The position numbers and the translations under genes are program-made. This document shows, in pieces, positions 17,168 through 27,241 of a DNA stretch of 64,000 nucleotides. Positions within the stretch are counted from its first letter, which is position 1. Each line of letters opens with the position of its first letter. The notes under the pieces were generated by a model, which was not told where the DNA came from, ran no database searches, and saw only the letters and a program-made list of their open reading frames with translations. Origin of the DNA: Paenibacillus sp. LHD-117 (GTDB lineage Bacteria > Bacillota > Bacilli > Paenibacillales > Paenibacillaceae); NCBI RefSeq assembly GCF_030929555.1, contig NZ_JAVFVT010000001.1:186001-250000 (forward strand), read 5' to 3'.

Positions 17168-18715
17168 ATGTTCAAGATACTTATCGTGGATGATGAACGG
17201 ATCGAGCGGAAAGGATTACGCGCGATGCTCAAGAATGGTTTGCCGGATCTTGTGATCGAAGAGGCCCCTAACGGGAGTATCGCGGTGGAGCTGGCCTCGT
17301 CGTTTCGCCCGGATTTGATTTTAATGGATATAAAAATGCCCGGGATGAACGGTTTTGAAACAGTGGAGCGAATCAGTGCGGAGCATCCGGACTGCCGTTA
17401 TATCATGGTTACGGCACTGGATACATTCGAATATGCAAGACAAGCCTTGAAACTCGGAGTTAAGGATTATTTGCTGAAACCAAGCAAAGCAAGAGAAATT
17501 GTAGAGACGGTTGGCAGAGTGCTAGAGCAAATCGAGGTAGATCAAAAATCGATTGAAATTCATTTACTTCAGCAGAAAGCTCTAAAGAAGACGATGCCGC
17601 TTGTCGAGACAGACGTCGTTACCCAGCTGCTGTACAACCATGTTCACGAAGTGCATCTGGACGATCTGGTGGGTCTCCTGGACATCCGAGCGGCCAACGA
17701 GATGTTCGCGATGAACGTCATTCTGCCAACGGAGTCCGAATCATTGTATACCGCAGTAAAGGAGAAGGCACGACAGGGGGGAAGTTGTTGGGTGGGAGCA
17801 ATGAACGGGCGACAAATTCCGATTATTGTATTCCGAGATGCAAATCGATCATTTCGTACGCAAGCGCTGTCATTGGCAAGGGAAATGATCTCCGTGGGAA
17901 AATCCGATCGCGGGGCAGGTTGGTTTCTCGGAATCGGCAACGTATGCAGTTCCTTTCAGCAAATCCGGCAATCCTACCAAGAGTCGCTTGTCGCTTCGAT
18001 GGATACGTCGCTGGCCGTTAGAAACCGATTTTACGAAGATGTTCCAAAGGGCTATTCAAGCGAGTTCACCCTGCAAAGCGGAAAACAACGGGAGAAGCAG
18101 CTTCTCGAACATATCCGGCTAGGGCAATGGGACTCTGTTCATGCGAATTTGGTGGAGATTATTGGAATGTATGAGCAAGATGACGTTAATTTGGTGCTGA
18201 CGCAGCAGCGCATGCTGGAGTTTCTATGGGTCGCGTCGCGGATGCTGAACGATATGGGGGTTGAAGGGGAGGCGCCGATCTATACATTCCAAGCGCAGGA
18301 TTACCGACAGCTGCGGGCAGAGACCGGGCGTATTCTGGATCGGATGAAGCAAGCGTATATGAATTATTACAACCGACTCGAGCCGGATACGATCCATCAA
18401 ATCAAACAATATATAGAAGGTCACTCCCATGAGAATATTTCATTGGAAACGATTTGCATTCAAGTGGGATTAAGCCCTTCTTATGTAAGCAAGCTGTTTA
18501 AAGAGCAGCTCGGCATCAACTACATCGATTTCTTAACGGAGTGCCGCATCGAGAAGGCGAAGAAGTTGATAGCCGATCCCGAGAAAAGTTTTAAGGAAAT
18601 TACATTCGAGGTGGGGTATCATGATCCGAATTATTTCAGCAAGGTGTTCAAAAGAATGTGCGAGCTGTCTCCGAAGCAGTATAGGAAAGTACTGTTGCAA
18701 GGGAACAGAGACTGA
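17168..18715 (+). CDS. YesN-type response regulator (long form)
   Basis: This 515-residue regulator has a receiver domain with VDDE, phospho-Asp54 (LILMDIKMPGMNG) and Lys in YLLKPSK; a central region of about 270 residues typical of long YesN proteins; and a C-terminal AraC helix-turn-helix pair (about 412-508, YVSKLFKEQLGINYIDFL and YFSKVFKRMCELSPKQYRK). A GAGGGGG ribosome site precedes the ATG. It follows the orphan binding-protein gene by 31 bases and precedes a kinase gene by 73 bases, so one kinase is flanked by two response regulators. Confidence 0.9.
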   Translation: MFKILIVDDERIERKGLRAMLKNGLPDLVIEEAPNGSIAVELASSFRPDLILMDIKMPGMNGFETVERISAEHPDCRYIMVTALDTFEYARQALKLGVKDYLLKPSKAREIVETVGRVLEQIEVDQKSIEIHLLQQKALKKTMPLVETDVVTQLLYNHVHEVHLDDLVGLLDIRAANEMFAMNVILPTESESLYTAVKEKARQGGSCWVGAMNGRQIPIIVFRDANRSFRTQALSLAREMISVGKSDRGAGWFLGIGNVCSSFQQIRQSYQESLVASMDTSLAVRNRFYEDVPKGYSSEFTLQSGKQREKQLLEHIRLGQWDSVHANLVEIIGMYEQDDVNLVLTQQRMLEFLWVASRMLNDMGVEGEAPIYTFQAQDYRQLRAETGRILDRMKQAYMNYYNRLEPDTIHQIKQYIEGHSHENISLETICIQVGLSPSYVSKLFKEQLGINYIDFLTECRIEKAKKLIADPEKSFKEITFEVGYHDPNYFSKVFKRMCELSPKQYRKVLLQGNRD

Positions 18716-18788
18716 ATGAAAAAGCGATTTGTCGAATGGAAGGGGGAACTGTACAATTGGACTAGCTAAACAAAAGGAGTACTAGTTA

Positions 18789-20555
18789 ATGGGGATCATT
18801 AAGCTTTTTGTGAATTATCTTCAGCAAGCCACCATGAAGAAGAGAATCATGTTTATTTTCGCAACGGCTACGCTGGTCCCATTTATTTGCGTCGTGTTGC
18901 TGTCTTATCATACGATGTCGAATATCTTATCCAGCAACTTGGAGAACAGCGTTCGCAGTAATTTGAAGCAGGTGGAATTATCGTTCGAAGGCACAATCAG
19001 TAATTTGAATCATGTGACTCAGCAGCTTGCCTTTCAGGGGAGCATCGGCAAAAAAGTGGATTCGCTTCTATTCTCCGAAGATCCTTTCGAAAGAACGGTT
19101 CTGCTCGAAGAAATTCATACGGAGCTCAATCTGATCTCCTTCACGAACCCTACGATAGGTCTGGTCATGTACTATTCGAAAGACGACGGCTCTTTTATGT
19201 TTAATAATACGATCGTCAAAGAAGTTTATGAAATCAACGATTTGCCGCTGCTTGCCGAATACTTTCGAATCTCTTATTTTGGTCCGCATATCAGCAACGA
19301 GCGTTATAATGATGAATATGTCATCTCCGCGCTCCGGAAGATGGATTTTTCGGGGGAGCATGACGACGTATACGTCTACGTGGAGTCCGGCTTTAACACG
19401 TCTCAAAATATATTCGAAAATAATCTAGGCAGCTTCTCCTCCTATCTGATATTGGATAACGACAAGAGGATCGCCTATAGCGACGCGGCTTCGGCATTTC
19501 CGATGAACCATTACTTCGATGATTCCGGCGGCGGCGGAGATTCGGGTTTGCAAAACGGCTATTATTGGTTCAAGAGTACAAGCAATCAAGGCTGGAGCAT
19601 CGTATCGCTCATTCCCAAGGACGAATACAACAAGGAAAAAAACCGCTGGGTGACCCAGATGATTTATTTGTCCGTGTTGTTCCTTGCGGTTACGCTGTTC
19701 ATTGCGTGGCTGTTGTGGAAAATGGTCTATGTTCCGCTGCATCAATTTAATCTGGAGATCAAATCGATCACGCAGAAAAATACGCCGCCTCCGGATACGC
19801 TTCCGACGAAGATTCCGGAATTTGAATTTCTGATCAAACAATTGCAAAACATGAAAAACCAAATTTCCGACCTGATTAACGAAGTGGAGCTCAAAGAAAA
19901 ACGAAGAGCGGATCTGGAGGTCGAGAAGCTGCTGTACCAGATCAACCCCCATTTTTTGATGAACACGCTCGACACGGCACATTGGCTGGCGGCTATGAAC
20001 GGGAATAAGGAACTGGACAAATTGATTTTATCCCTGAATAAACTCCTGTATTATAATTTGGGCAAAAGAGGGCAGGCATCGACCATCCGCGAAGAGATCG
20101 ATTCGATCAAACAGTATCTGACTTTGCAAAAAATCCGCTATGATTTCGCTTTCGACGTCAGAATTCGGGTAGACGACGATATACTAGATATCGCGATTCC
20201 GCGTTTTATTTTGCAGCCGATCTTGGAGAACGCTCTCTATCACGGTCTGGACGACGAAGGATACATTCAGGTGGATGTGGCGAACGATGACGGTCGGATT
20301 GTTATTTCCGTTCACGATAACGGAGCGGGCATTTCCGAAGAGGAAATCGAGAAATTGCTGAATCAACAGCAAGTCGAGCAGCAACGGGCCGGTATGGGCA
20401 TTGGATTAAATTACGTCAAACGAATGGTGGATAATCAGTATGGAGATCAAGCAAGTCTGGAAATCAAAAGCGAAGTAGGCAAAGGAACGACCGTTTATTT
20501 GAAACTGCCGAATACGGAGGTGTTAAAGCTTGATCAAAGTATTGATCGTGGATGA
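18789..20555 (+). CDS. YesM-type sensor histidine kinase
   Basis: This 588-residue kinase has a membrane segment near 19-41, an extracytoplasmic sensor region (about 42-290), a second membrane segment (about 292-314), a HAMP-like linker, and EKLLYQINPHFLMNTLD with the active His at 388. The HATPase has PILENALYHGL, DNGAGI and GMGIGLNYV. The start is supported by AAGGAG 8 bases upstream. The HAMP region contains a PPPD insert. The 3' end overlaps the next response regulator by 26 bases in another frame, which indicates tight coupling. Confidence 0.9.
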   Translation: MGIIKLFVNYLQQATMKKRIMFIFATATLVPFICVVLLSYHTMSNILSSNLENSVRSNLKQVELSFEGTISNLNHVTQQLAFQGSIGKKVDSLLFSEDPFERTVLLEEIHTELNLISFTNPTIGLVMYYSKDDGSFMFNNTIVKEVYEINDLPLLAEYFRISYFGPHISNERYNDEYVISALRKMDFSGEHDDVYVYVESGFNTSQNIFENNLGSFSSYLILDNDKRIAYSDAASAFPMNHYFDDSGGGGDSGLQNGYYWFKSTSNQGWSIVSLIPKDEYNKEKNRWVTQMIYLSVLFLAVTLFIAWLLWKMVYVPLHQFNLEIKSITQKNTPPPDTLPTKIPEFEFLIKQLQNMKNQISDLINEVELKEKRRADLEVEKLLYQINPHFLMNTLDTAHWLAAMNGNKELDKLILSLNKLLYYNLGKRGQASTIREEIDSIKQYLTLQKIRYDFAFDVRIRVDDDILDIAIPRFILQPILENALYHGLDDEGYIQVDVANDDGRIVISVHDNGAGISEEEIEKLLNQQQVEQQRAGMGIGLNYVKRMVDNQYGDQASLEIKSEVGKGTTVYLKLPNTEVLKLDQSIDRG

Positions 20556-21594
20556 CGATAATTTGGTGAGAAAAGGACTTATATCGATCCTTCCTTGGGA
20601 GCAATACAGCATGGAGGTTGTAGGCGAGGCTAAAAATGGCGAAAAAGCGCTTGAGTTTTTGGCTTCGAACAAAGTGGACCTCATGCTTACGGATTTGGCC
20701 ATGCCCGTCATGTCGGGGATGGAGCTCATGCGCATCGCGCGAAAGCAGTACCCTCACATCTTTATTGTCGTGCTGACGCTTCATCAAGACTTTGAATACA
20801 TTCAAGAGTGCCTCAGGCTTGGCGCAATCGACTATATTGTCAAAGTGGAAATGGAACAGGAAAACTTTGGCGAAGTGATGATGAGAGTGAAGGCTAGAAT
20901 TCTGGAGGAGCAATCGAGAAACGGTTCTTCCATTGAATCGGAATCGGACGATGAAAAAAGGCTGCTTTCCGATTTGAAAAAGCGCGGACATGCATTAGGT
21001 TGGGTTCATAGAACGTCCGATTTTGAACGGTTGTTGGAAGATTTGCAAAACCTGCAGCTGTCTCCCGCCAAGCTAACGTCCTTCCTGCACGCGCAATGGA
21101 TCGTGTGGGATCGAATATATGCTTCCGTTACCGAGAAGCACATCGAGCTGCCAGACGCCTTCCATTCTTGGATGGATGCGAAGGATTGGCTGAACGGAGT
21201 AAGAGAGCGGTTAGTCGACGCCATCGGAAAGGCCCAATATTCAGAGGAGGTGAAAGATTGTATCGCCAGAGCGGTGCAGGCGATGCACGATGAATTGACC
21301 GGTTCGGTCCATGCGTCGGAGATGGCCAAGAGGGTCAATATGAGCCGCAGCTATTTCAGCCAATGCTTCAAAGATCTTGTCGGCATGACCTTTAACGAGT
21401 ATTTGCGCCATATTCGCATGGAGAAAGCAAAGGAATATTTGCAATACACGCAAAAAACGATTCAGTGGATTACGGAAAATACGGGTTATACCGATCAGAA
21501 ATATTTCAGCCGCGTCTTTCATGAAAAAACAGGCATGCTCCCCAGCGAATATCGGCAATGGACCCAATCAGGGGTACAAGTGTCCGATATATAG
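20530..21594 (+). CDS. YesN-type response regulator, TTG start inside the kinase gene
   Basis: This 354-residue protein has a receiver with VDDD, phospho-Asp55 (LMLTDLAMPVMSG), Lys in YIVKVE, a shortened middle region and a C-terminal AraC DNA-binding domain (about 255-345, YFSQCFKDLVGMTFNEYL and YFSRVFHEKTGMLPSEYR). The start is TTG 20530: GGAGGTG sits 7 bases before it and the VLIVDDD strand follows at once. The gene overlaps the kinase gene by 26 bases. It is the cognate regulator for the kinase and probably controls the importer and GH43 genes downstream. Confidence 0.9.
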   Translation: MIKVLIVDDDNLVRKGLISILPWEQYSMEVVGEAKNGEKALEFLASNKVDLMLTDLAMPVMSGMELMRIARKQYPHIFIVVLTLHQDFEYIQECLRLGAIDYIVKVEMEQENFGEVMMRVKARILEEQSRNGSSIESESDDEKRLLSDLKKRGHALGWVHRTSDFERLLEDLQNLQLSPAKLTSFLHAQWIVWDRIYASVTEKHIELPDAFHSWMDAKDWLNGVRERLVDAIGKAQYSEEVKDCIARAVQAMHDELTGSVHASEMAKRVNMSRSYFSQCFKDLVGMTFNEYLRHIRMEKAKEYLQYTQKTIQWITENTGYTDQKYFSRVFHEKTGMLPSEYRQWTQSGVQVSDI

Positions 21595-21734
21595 GGGGGC
21601 AATTGTCTAAACTCGCAGGCGAACTACCCTCATATCTCTACCCTATCTGGCAACCGCGTTCTCTCACGAAGGCGGTTTCTGTCATGTTATACTTAAATCC
21701 ACGAGGCCATACAAGCGAAAGCAGGGAGCGAACA

Positions 21735-23411
21735 ATGATAAGAAGTCAGTGGATGATTGGATTGTTCATCCTGATGCTGATTGCGAGCGCGTGCAGCGCC
21801 CCGAATGAATCGAAGGATGGGAACGGGCCTGAAGCTGCTGGACCACCCGATCCGTTCGGCAAATACGAGGAGCCGGTTGCCATTCGGGTCGCCATGATCG
21901 TGGAGCCGACCAAGTCGCTGCTGGAAGGGGAAACGCTTCTCGACAATCAATATACTCGCAACATCAAAACAAACTTAAACATAAACGTGGAATATTCCTT
22001 GAAAGCTTCGCCGACCAATTATAACCAAAAGGTGAGCATGGCTATTGCGAGCAACGATCTGCCGGACGCGATGATTGTAGGACCCGTCGAATTGAAGCAA
22101 ATGGTGGAGGCCGATCAGCTCGCGGATATGACGGATGTATATAACCAATATGCCTCGCCTGTCATCAAAAGGATCGTGGAAAGCACGGACGGAGAAGCGA
22201 TCCAAAGCGTCACCTTCAACGGAAAAATGATGGCGCTCCCCAATGTGCAGCTGAAGGCGGATGGCGTTCATTTATTATGGATTCGCAAGGACTGGCTGGA
22301 CAAGCTGAACATGGAACCGCCGAAAACGATCGACGAGCTGGAAGCCGTTGCGCGAGCGTTCGTCGAACAAGACCCGGATGGGAACAAGAAGCCGGACACC
22401 ATAGGGCTCGCCGGACCGGGTTCGATGGGGAAGCTCTATGCGAACTTCCTTCAATCGACGAACAATTTGTACGGATTTGACGGCATATTCGCCGCGTATC
22501 ATGCTTATCCGGGCTATTGGCTAGAGCAAGACGGCAAGGTTGTATACGGTTCTACGGAGCCTGAAACGAAGGAAGCTTTAGGGAAATTGAGGGAGCTCTA
22601 TTTGTTGGGTTTAATCGATCAGGAAATAGGCGTTCGACTAGAGCCCGGCGAAACGATCATGAACGGAAGAGCGGGGATGTTCTTCGGACCGTGGTGGGCG
22701 CCATATGGACCGATAGATGCTGCCAACAAAAATAACTCGGAAGCCAATTGGCAAGCTTATGCGCTGCCTCTTGACCAAAATGGCGAATTTCGGCCTCACA
22801 TGAGCACGTCGACCAATCAATTCGTTGTCGTGCGCAAGGGATACGAGCATCCGGAAGCCGTTATGAAATTATTAAACAATCTGGTGCTTGGCGAAAGCCA
22901 AGGAACGTTTACGACCGAAAGAGGTCCGACGGAATACCCGTTAAAAGTAACGTACGCGCCATCCGACGAGACGGAGTATGAAGTGAAGGCGCTAAGGCAA
23001 GTGCTGGCGGGGACCAAAACAGCCCAGGACTTTCAGGATAGGCCCGAGTATAAAATGCTGCGTTCCGATGCGGAGAAGATAGGCCCCGTGAAGCTGGAGC
23101 CCCATGAGCAATACGACATTCAATATTGGGATCCCGGCAAGGACAGAGCGATGTGGATTCGCGCTTATGCCTTGATGGTGGGGGGATCTCCGCTAGTAGA
23201 CAATGAAATGAACGGCGTGTACAGCGTTACGTACTCGCAGACGAAAACGATGGAGAGAAAGTGGGAGAAGCTTCAAAAGCTGGAAGAGGAAACGTTTCTC
23301 AAAATTATTTTAGGCGTTGCTCCTCTCGATACCTTCGACGAGTTTGCCCGGGACTGGAAGAGACAAGGCGGAGAGCAAATTATTCAAGAAGTATCCGAAT
23401 TGAATCCATAA
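21735..23411 (+). CDS. LplA-like sugar-binding lipoprotein
   Basis: This 558-residue protein has a lipoprotein signal (MIRSQWMIGLFILMLIASAC, Cys20), and the ATG at 21735 follows CAGGGAG. An in-frame extension to 21558 would run into the regulator gene and hide the signal peptide, so it is rejected. It is the large LplA/YtcQ-type family 1 binding protein with LLWIRKDWLDKLNMEPPKT and an EF-hand-like loop DPDGNKKPD, as in calcium-dependent glycan-binding relatives. Two permease genes follow, the first 75 bases downstream, and a second binding protein lies beyond them. Confidence 0.88.
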   Translation: MIRSQWMIGLFILMLIASACSAPNESKDGNGPEAAGPPDPFGKYEEPVAIRVAMIVEPTKSLLEGETLLDNQYTRNIKTNLNINVEYSLKASPTNYNQKVSMAIASNDLPDAMIVGPVELKQMVEADQLADMTDVYNQYASPVIKRIVESTDGEAIQSVTFNGKMMALPNVQLKADGVHLLWIRKDWLDKLNMEPPKTIDELEAVARAFVEQDPDGNKKPDTIGLAGPGSMGKLYANFLQSTNNLYGFDGIFAAYHAYPGYWLEQDGKVVYGSTEPETKEALGKLRELYLLGLIDQEIGVRLEPGETIMNGRAGMFFGPWWAPYGPIDAANKNNSEANWQAYALPLDQNGEFRPHMSTSTNQFVVVRKGYEHPEAVMKLLNNLVLGESQGTFTTERGPTEYPLKVTYAPSDETEYEVKALRQVLAGTKTAQDFQDRPEYKMLRSDAEKIGPVKLEPHEQYDIQYWDPGKDRAMWIRAYALMVGGSPLVDNEMNGVYSVTYSQTKTMERKWEKLQKLEEETFLKIILGVAPLDTFDEFARDWKRQGGEQIIQEVSELNP

Positions 23412-23486
23412 AAAAAATGTAGTTGCCTAGCAGCTTCTTTAAATATGCCTAAAATACCTATACGCAATCGATTGAGGGGGAGCAAC

Positions 23487-24392
23487 ATGAAGGTAAAAGA
23501 TAAATATTCGTTATTTCTGATGGCGCTGCCATTTCTAGCTCTGGCTTTTCTATTCTCCTATCTGCCGCTATACGGATGGATCTACGCCTTTTATGATTAC
23601 CGGCCCGGCATCCCGTTGTCCAAGTCGGAATTTATGGGCTTTGATTGGTTCACCTCCATGCTGTCCAATGAAGTTCAACGTCAGGAGGTTATGAGGGTAT
23701 TACGGAATACGTTCGCCATAAGTACTCTGAATATTCTGACTTCCATCCTACCCGTTATATTTGCCGTCTTCCTGGCCGAGCTGCGAAGCGCCAAATTCAA
23801 GAAGCTGGTGCAAACGCTCACTACGCTTCCGAACTTCATAAGCTGGGTGCTCGTCTATTCGTTCGCGTTCATGTTGTTCTCCGTCAACAACGGCTTCATC
23901 AACAATTTCCTGATGGATCTGGGATGGATTTCCGAGCCGCTGAACATTCTCGCTTCCGACGATCATACCTGGTTATCCATGACTTTATGGAGCGTGTGGA
24001 AAGGACTCGGATGGGGAGCCATTATGTATATTGCCGCCATTATGAGCATTGATCAGGAGATCTACGAAGCAGCGAGGGTCGACGGCGCCGGCCGGTTCCG
24101 TCTCATGTGGCACGTGACGATCCCGGGCATTATGCCGACGTTTTTCGTGTTGCTGCTGCTCTCCATCGGCAACTTCATCAACAACGGAATGGAGCAGTTC
24201 TATGTATTCCAGAACGCGATGAACATGCATAATATCGAGGTTCTGGACTTGTATGTGTACAACATCGGGATGACGAACTCCAACTTCGGCTTCGCTACGG
24301 CCGTAAGCCTGCTCAAGTCGCTGGTCAGCCTGTTCCTGCTATTCATTGCCAACAGCATGTCGAAGGTCATCCGCGGCGAAAGCATATTCTAG
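23487..24392 (+). CDS. CUT1 sugar ABC permease (LplB-type)
   Basis: This 301-residue inner-membrane permease starts at ATG 23487 behind GAGGGGG. It has six hydrophobic segments, and the EAA loop EIYEAARVDGAGRFRLMWHV (about 192-211), which docks on the ATPase. The C-terminal NSMSKVIRGESIF is typical of the LplB-type subunit. It partners with the LplC-type permease 47 bases downstream. No ATPase gene is nearby. Confidence 0.92.
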   Translation: MKVKDKYSLFLMALPFLALAFLFSYLPLYGWIYAFYDYRPGIPLSKSEFMGFDWFTSMLSNEVQRQEVMRVLRNTFAISTLNILTSILPVIFAVFLAELRSAKFKKLVQTLTTLPNFISWVLVYSFAFMLFSVNNGFINNFLMDLGWISEPLNILASDDHTWLSMTLWSVWKGLGWGAIMYIAAIMSIDQEIYEAARVDGAGRFRLMWHVTIPGIMPTFFVLLLLSIGNFINNGMEQFYVFQNAMNMHNIEVLDLYVYNIGMTNSNFGFATAVSLLKSLVSLFLLFIANSMSKVIRGESIF

Positions 24393-24439
24393 GTTGTTCA
24401 CGCACTTTAAGAACGTCAACAAAGGAGACATACAGTACG

Positions 24440-25324
24440 ATGCCGATCAAAGAGAAATTTACGTTATTCCACTTCGTTAACTATGCCGTGTTTGCGATCA
24501 TTACGCTCATCTGCGTATTTCCCTTTTATTATTTATTTATCAACACGATCAGCAACAATGATCTGAGCAGCAGAGGACTCGTCATGTTTTATCCGAAGGA
24601 CATCCATTGGACGAATTACGCGGATGTGTTCCGGATTCCCGGCTTGGGGCAGGCGGCGCTCGTATCGGTAGGACGTACGGTGCTTGGCACGATTCTGACG
24701 GTTGCGGCTTCCGCGTTTCTAGGGTATCTGTTCACCAAACAAATGTGGGGACGCAGCTTCTGGTATCGCTTTCTGATCGTCACGATGTATTTCAACGCCG
24801 GTCTGATCCCGTGGTATTTGACCATGCTTCAACTGGGATTGACTAATAACTTTTGGGCGTATATCTTGCCTGCCATCGTCCAGCCGTTCTTTATTATTCT
24901 GGTCAAAACCTTCGTCGAATCGACGCCGCTGGCTCTTCAGGAGTCCGCGCAAATCGATGGCGCCGGGTATTTCACGATATTCACGCGCATTATTCTCCCA
25001 TTGATAACGCCGATTCTGGCCACCATTGCGATCTTCTCCGCGGTTACGCAGTGGAATAGCTTTACGGATACGCTGTTTTTGATCACGGATCAGAATTTGT
25101 TTACCTTGCAATTTATCCTGTACCGGTACATGAACGAAGCAACTTCGATTGCCCAGTTAATGAAGCAGTCTTCCGGCGCGATGATGGACCTCAGCAACAT
25201 GGCTACGCCAACATCGATCCAGACGACCGTTTCCATGGTTGTTGTGCTACCCATTCTGCTGGTCTATCCATTTTTCCAACGATTTTTCGTGAAAGGCATT
25301 ATGATCGGTGCCGTTAAGGGGTAA
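24440..25324 (+). CDS. CUT1 sugar ABC permease (LplC/YtcP-type)
   Basis: This 294-residue permease has six membrane segments, the EAA loop ESAQIDGAGYFTIFTRIILP and the family C terminus PFFQRFFVKGIMIGAVKG. AAAGGAG lies upstream of the ATG. It forms the heterodimeric channel with the permease just upstream. The next gene, 127 bases on, is a second binding protein rather than an ATPase. Confidence 0.92.
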   Translation: MPIKEKFTLFHFVNYAVFAIITLICVFPFYYLFINTISNNDLSSRGLVMFYPKDIHWTNYADVFRIPGLGQAALVSVGRTVLGTILTVAASAFLGYLFTKQMWGRSFWYRFLIVTMYFNAGLIPWYLTMLQLGLTNNFWAYILPAIVQPFFIILVKTFVESTPLALQESAQIDGAGYFTIFTRIILPLITPILATIAIFSAVTQWNSFTDTLFLITDQNLFTLQFILYRYMNEATSIAQLMKQSSGAMMDLSNMATPTSIQTTVSMVVVLPILLVYPFFQRFFVKGIMIGAVKG

Positions 25325-25451
25325 TGATTCCCGGCAGCGCCTTTCTTATGAAGGAGGTGAGGCTCAAACGCATTGCGCGGTCTTCCATAAAGGAAATTGT
25401 TTAGGCAAAGTGAGTTGTCGCTACGAATGACAAGGGGAGGAAATGATCCAC

Positions 25452-27221
25452 ATGAAAAAGAGATTAGGCAGTTCCACGCTTCTCGTTTTAGTTTGCGCCA
25501 TCATGATTTTTACATCTGCATGCAGCAACAGCAACAATGGCGGTAATACGAACGGCTCAAATACGGGGGCCGAATCCGGCGATAACAGCGCAAGCGGGAA
25601 TAGGGAAGAGATCACGATTGACGTGTTCTCCATGCTTGCTAACTATGCCGGCGAGCAGCCGGGATGGTTCGCCAAATTGGCGAAGGATAAATTCAACATC
25701 AAGCTGAACATCATCGCTTCGAACTTGGCCGGCGGGCAGCAAAAAATCGCGACCATGATGGCTTCGGGCGACATGGGCGACCTGGTCGTGTTCGGCAGCA
25801 ACGGCAAGGACTATCAGGATGCGATCAAAGCCGGACTGCTCCTGGATTGGACGAAAGACGACCTGCTTACCAAATATGGACAAGGGATGCTGGAGAATGC
25901 TCCCGAGGCGATCGAAGCGAACAAAAAACAATTCGGCGGCGGCACGGCGGTATACGGAATCGGGTTCGACGTGGGAACCGGCGAAGGTCCTTCCGAAGGC
26001 GCGACGATGACCTACGGACCGAATCTTCGCTGGGACTTGTACCAGAAGCTCGGAAGCCCGGAAATCAAAACGTTGAATGACTACCTGCCGGTATTGAAGC
26101 AAATGCAGGAGCTGGAGCCGAAAAGCGAATCCGGCCGTCCAACCTACGGAATTTCCTTGTGGTCGGACTGGGACGGCAATTACATGACGCTTGCCAAAGT
26201 CGTCGCGCAGTTCTACGGCTATAACGAAGGCGACGGCCTTAATCCGGCCGGCTTGATCCTGACGCATCAGAATAAAGATGAATGGCAAGGCGTGCTTGAC
26301 GAAGGCGGGCATTATTTGGAAGGCTTGAAATTTTATTACGATGCCAACCAGATGGGACTGCTCGACCCGGACTCTCTGACACAGAAGTTTTCCGACGTAT
26401 CGAGCAAGTTTCAGGATGGACAAATCTTGTTCTCCCACTTCCCGTGGGTAGACAACGTGTACAATACACCTGAACGCACGGCACAGGGCAAAGGTCTTGC
26501 ATTGGTGCCTTTCTCCGAAGAGAAGATCACGTCCTACGGCCAGAGTCCTTACGGTGGAAATCGGGTATGGGCGATCGGCGCGAAAGCAAAGGATCCTGCC
26601 CGAATTATGGAGTTCCTGAGCTGGTTGTATTCTCCGGAAGGCGTTATGGAGTCGAATTACGGTCCAAAAGGGTTGGCATGGGATATCGACGAGAACGGAA
26701 AGCCATACGTAACGGAGTTCGGCTGGAAGGCATTGCCTGCCAATGCGGAGCCGGTGCCTGCGGAATACGGCGGCGGCACGTTCAAAGACGGGACGAATCA
26801 GATCAATAATACGACATTAAAGCTGACGAATATTCACCCGGAAACAGGCGAACCGTACGATTATAATATTTGGGCGTCTACGCTGAATCACAATCCGGAT
26901 CCTGTAACGAAGAGCTGGCGGGAAGCAACGGGAGTGATGACGGCGAAGGAATATTTCGTGAAAAACGAGATGATCGAAGTGTCTAAGCCCTTCTTCACGA
27001 CCGAAACCCCGGCAACCCCGTCTGCCCAAATGCAGCAAATGACAACCGGAATCGGCAAAATGATCAAAGAGTATTCATGGAAAATGATTTATGCGAAAAA
27101 CGAGGCCGAGTACAATCAACTGAAGGAAGAGATGATCTCGAAATCGAAAGGCCTTGGCTATGACGAAGTTGTCAAATATGAAGTGGAGCTTGCGGAGAAA
27201 ACCGTATTCCCTCATCGATAA
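25452..27221 (+). CDS. second LplA/YtcQ-like sugar-binding lipoprotein
   Basis: This 589-residue protein has lipobox FTSAC (Cys24). ATG 25452 is preferred because GGGGAGG ends 11 bases before it, against 2 bases for the ATG at 25443. It is a large family 1 binding protein with ASGDMGDLVVFGSNGK, GGGTAVYGIGFDVG and GGNRVWAIGAKAKDPARIMEF. It is only distantly similar to the binding protein at 21735, so the locus may capture two ligands through one channel. It is followed by a hairpin and the GH43 gene. Confidence 0.88.
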   Translation: MKKRLGSSTLLVLVCAIMIFTSACSNSNNGGNTNGSNTGAESGDNSASGNREEITIDVFSMLANYAGEQPGWFAKLAKDKFNIKLNIIASNLAGGQQKIATMMASGDMGDLVVFGSNGKDYQDAIKAGLLLDWTKDDLLTKYGQGMLENAPEAIEANKKQFGGGTAVYGIGFDVGTGEGPSEGATMTYGPNLRWDLYQKLGSPEIKTLNDYLPVLKQMQELEPKSESGRPTYGISLWSDWDGNYMTLAKVVAQFYGYNEGDGLNPAGLILTHQNKDEWQGVLDEGGHYLEGLKFYYDANQMGLLDPDSLTQKFSDVSSKFQDGQILFSHFPWVDNVYNTPERTAQGKGLALVPFSEEKITSYGQSPYGGNRVWAIGAKAKDPARIMEFLSWLYSPEGVMESNYGPKGLAWDIDENGKPYVTEFGWKALPANAEPVPAEYGGGTFKDGTNQINNTTLKLTNIHPETGEPYDYNIWASTLNHNPDPVTKSWREATGVMTAKEYFVKNEMIEVSKPFFTTETPATPSAQMQQMTTGIGKMIKEYSWKMIYAKNEAEYNQLKEEMISKSKGLGYDEVVKYEVELAEKTVFPHR

Positions 27222-27241
27222 GATCATCCTCTCATGAATCG

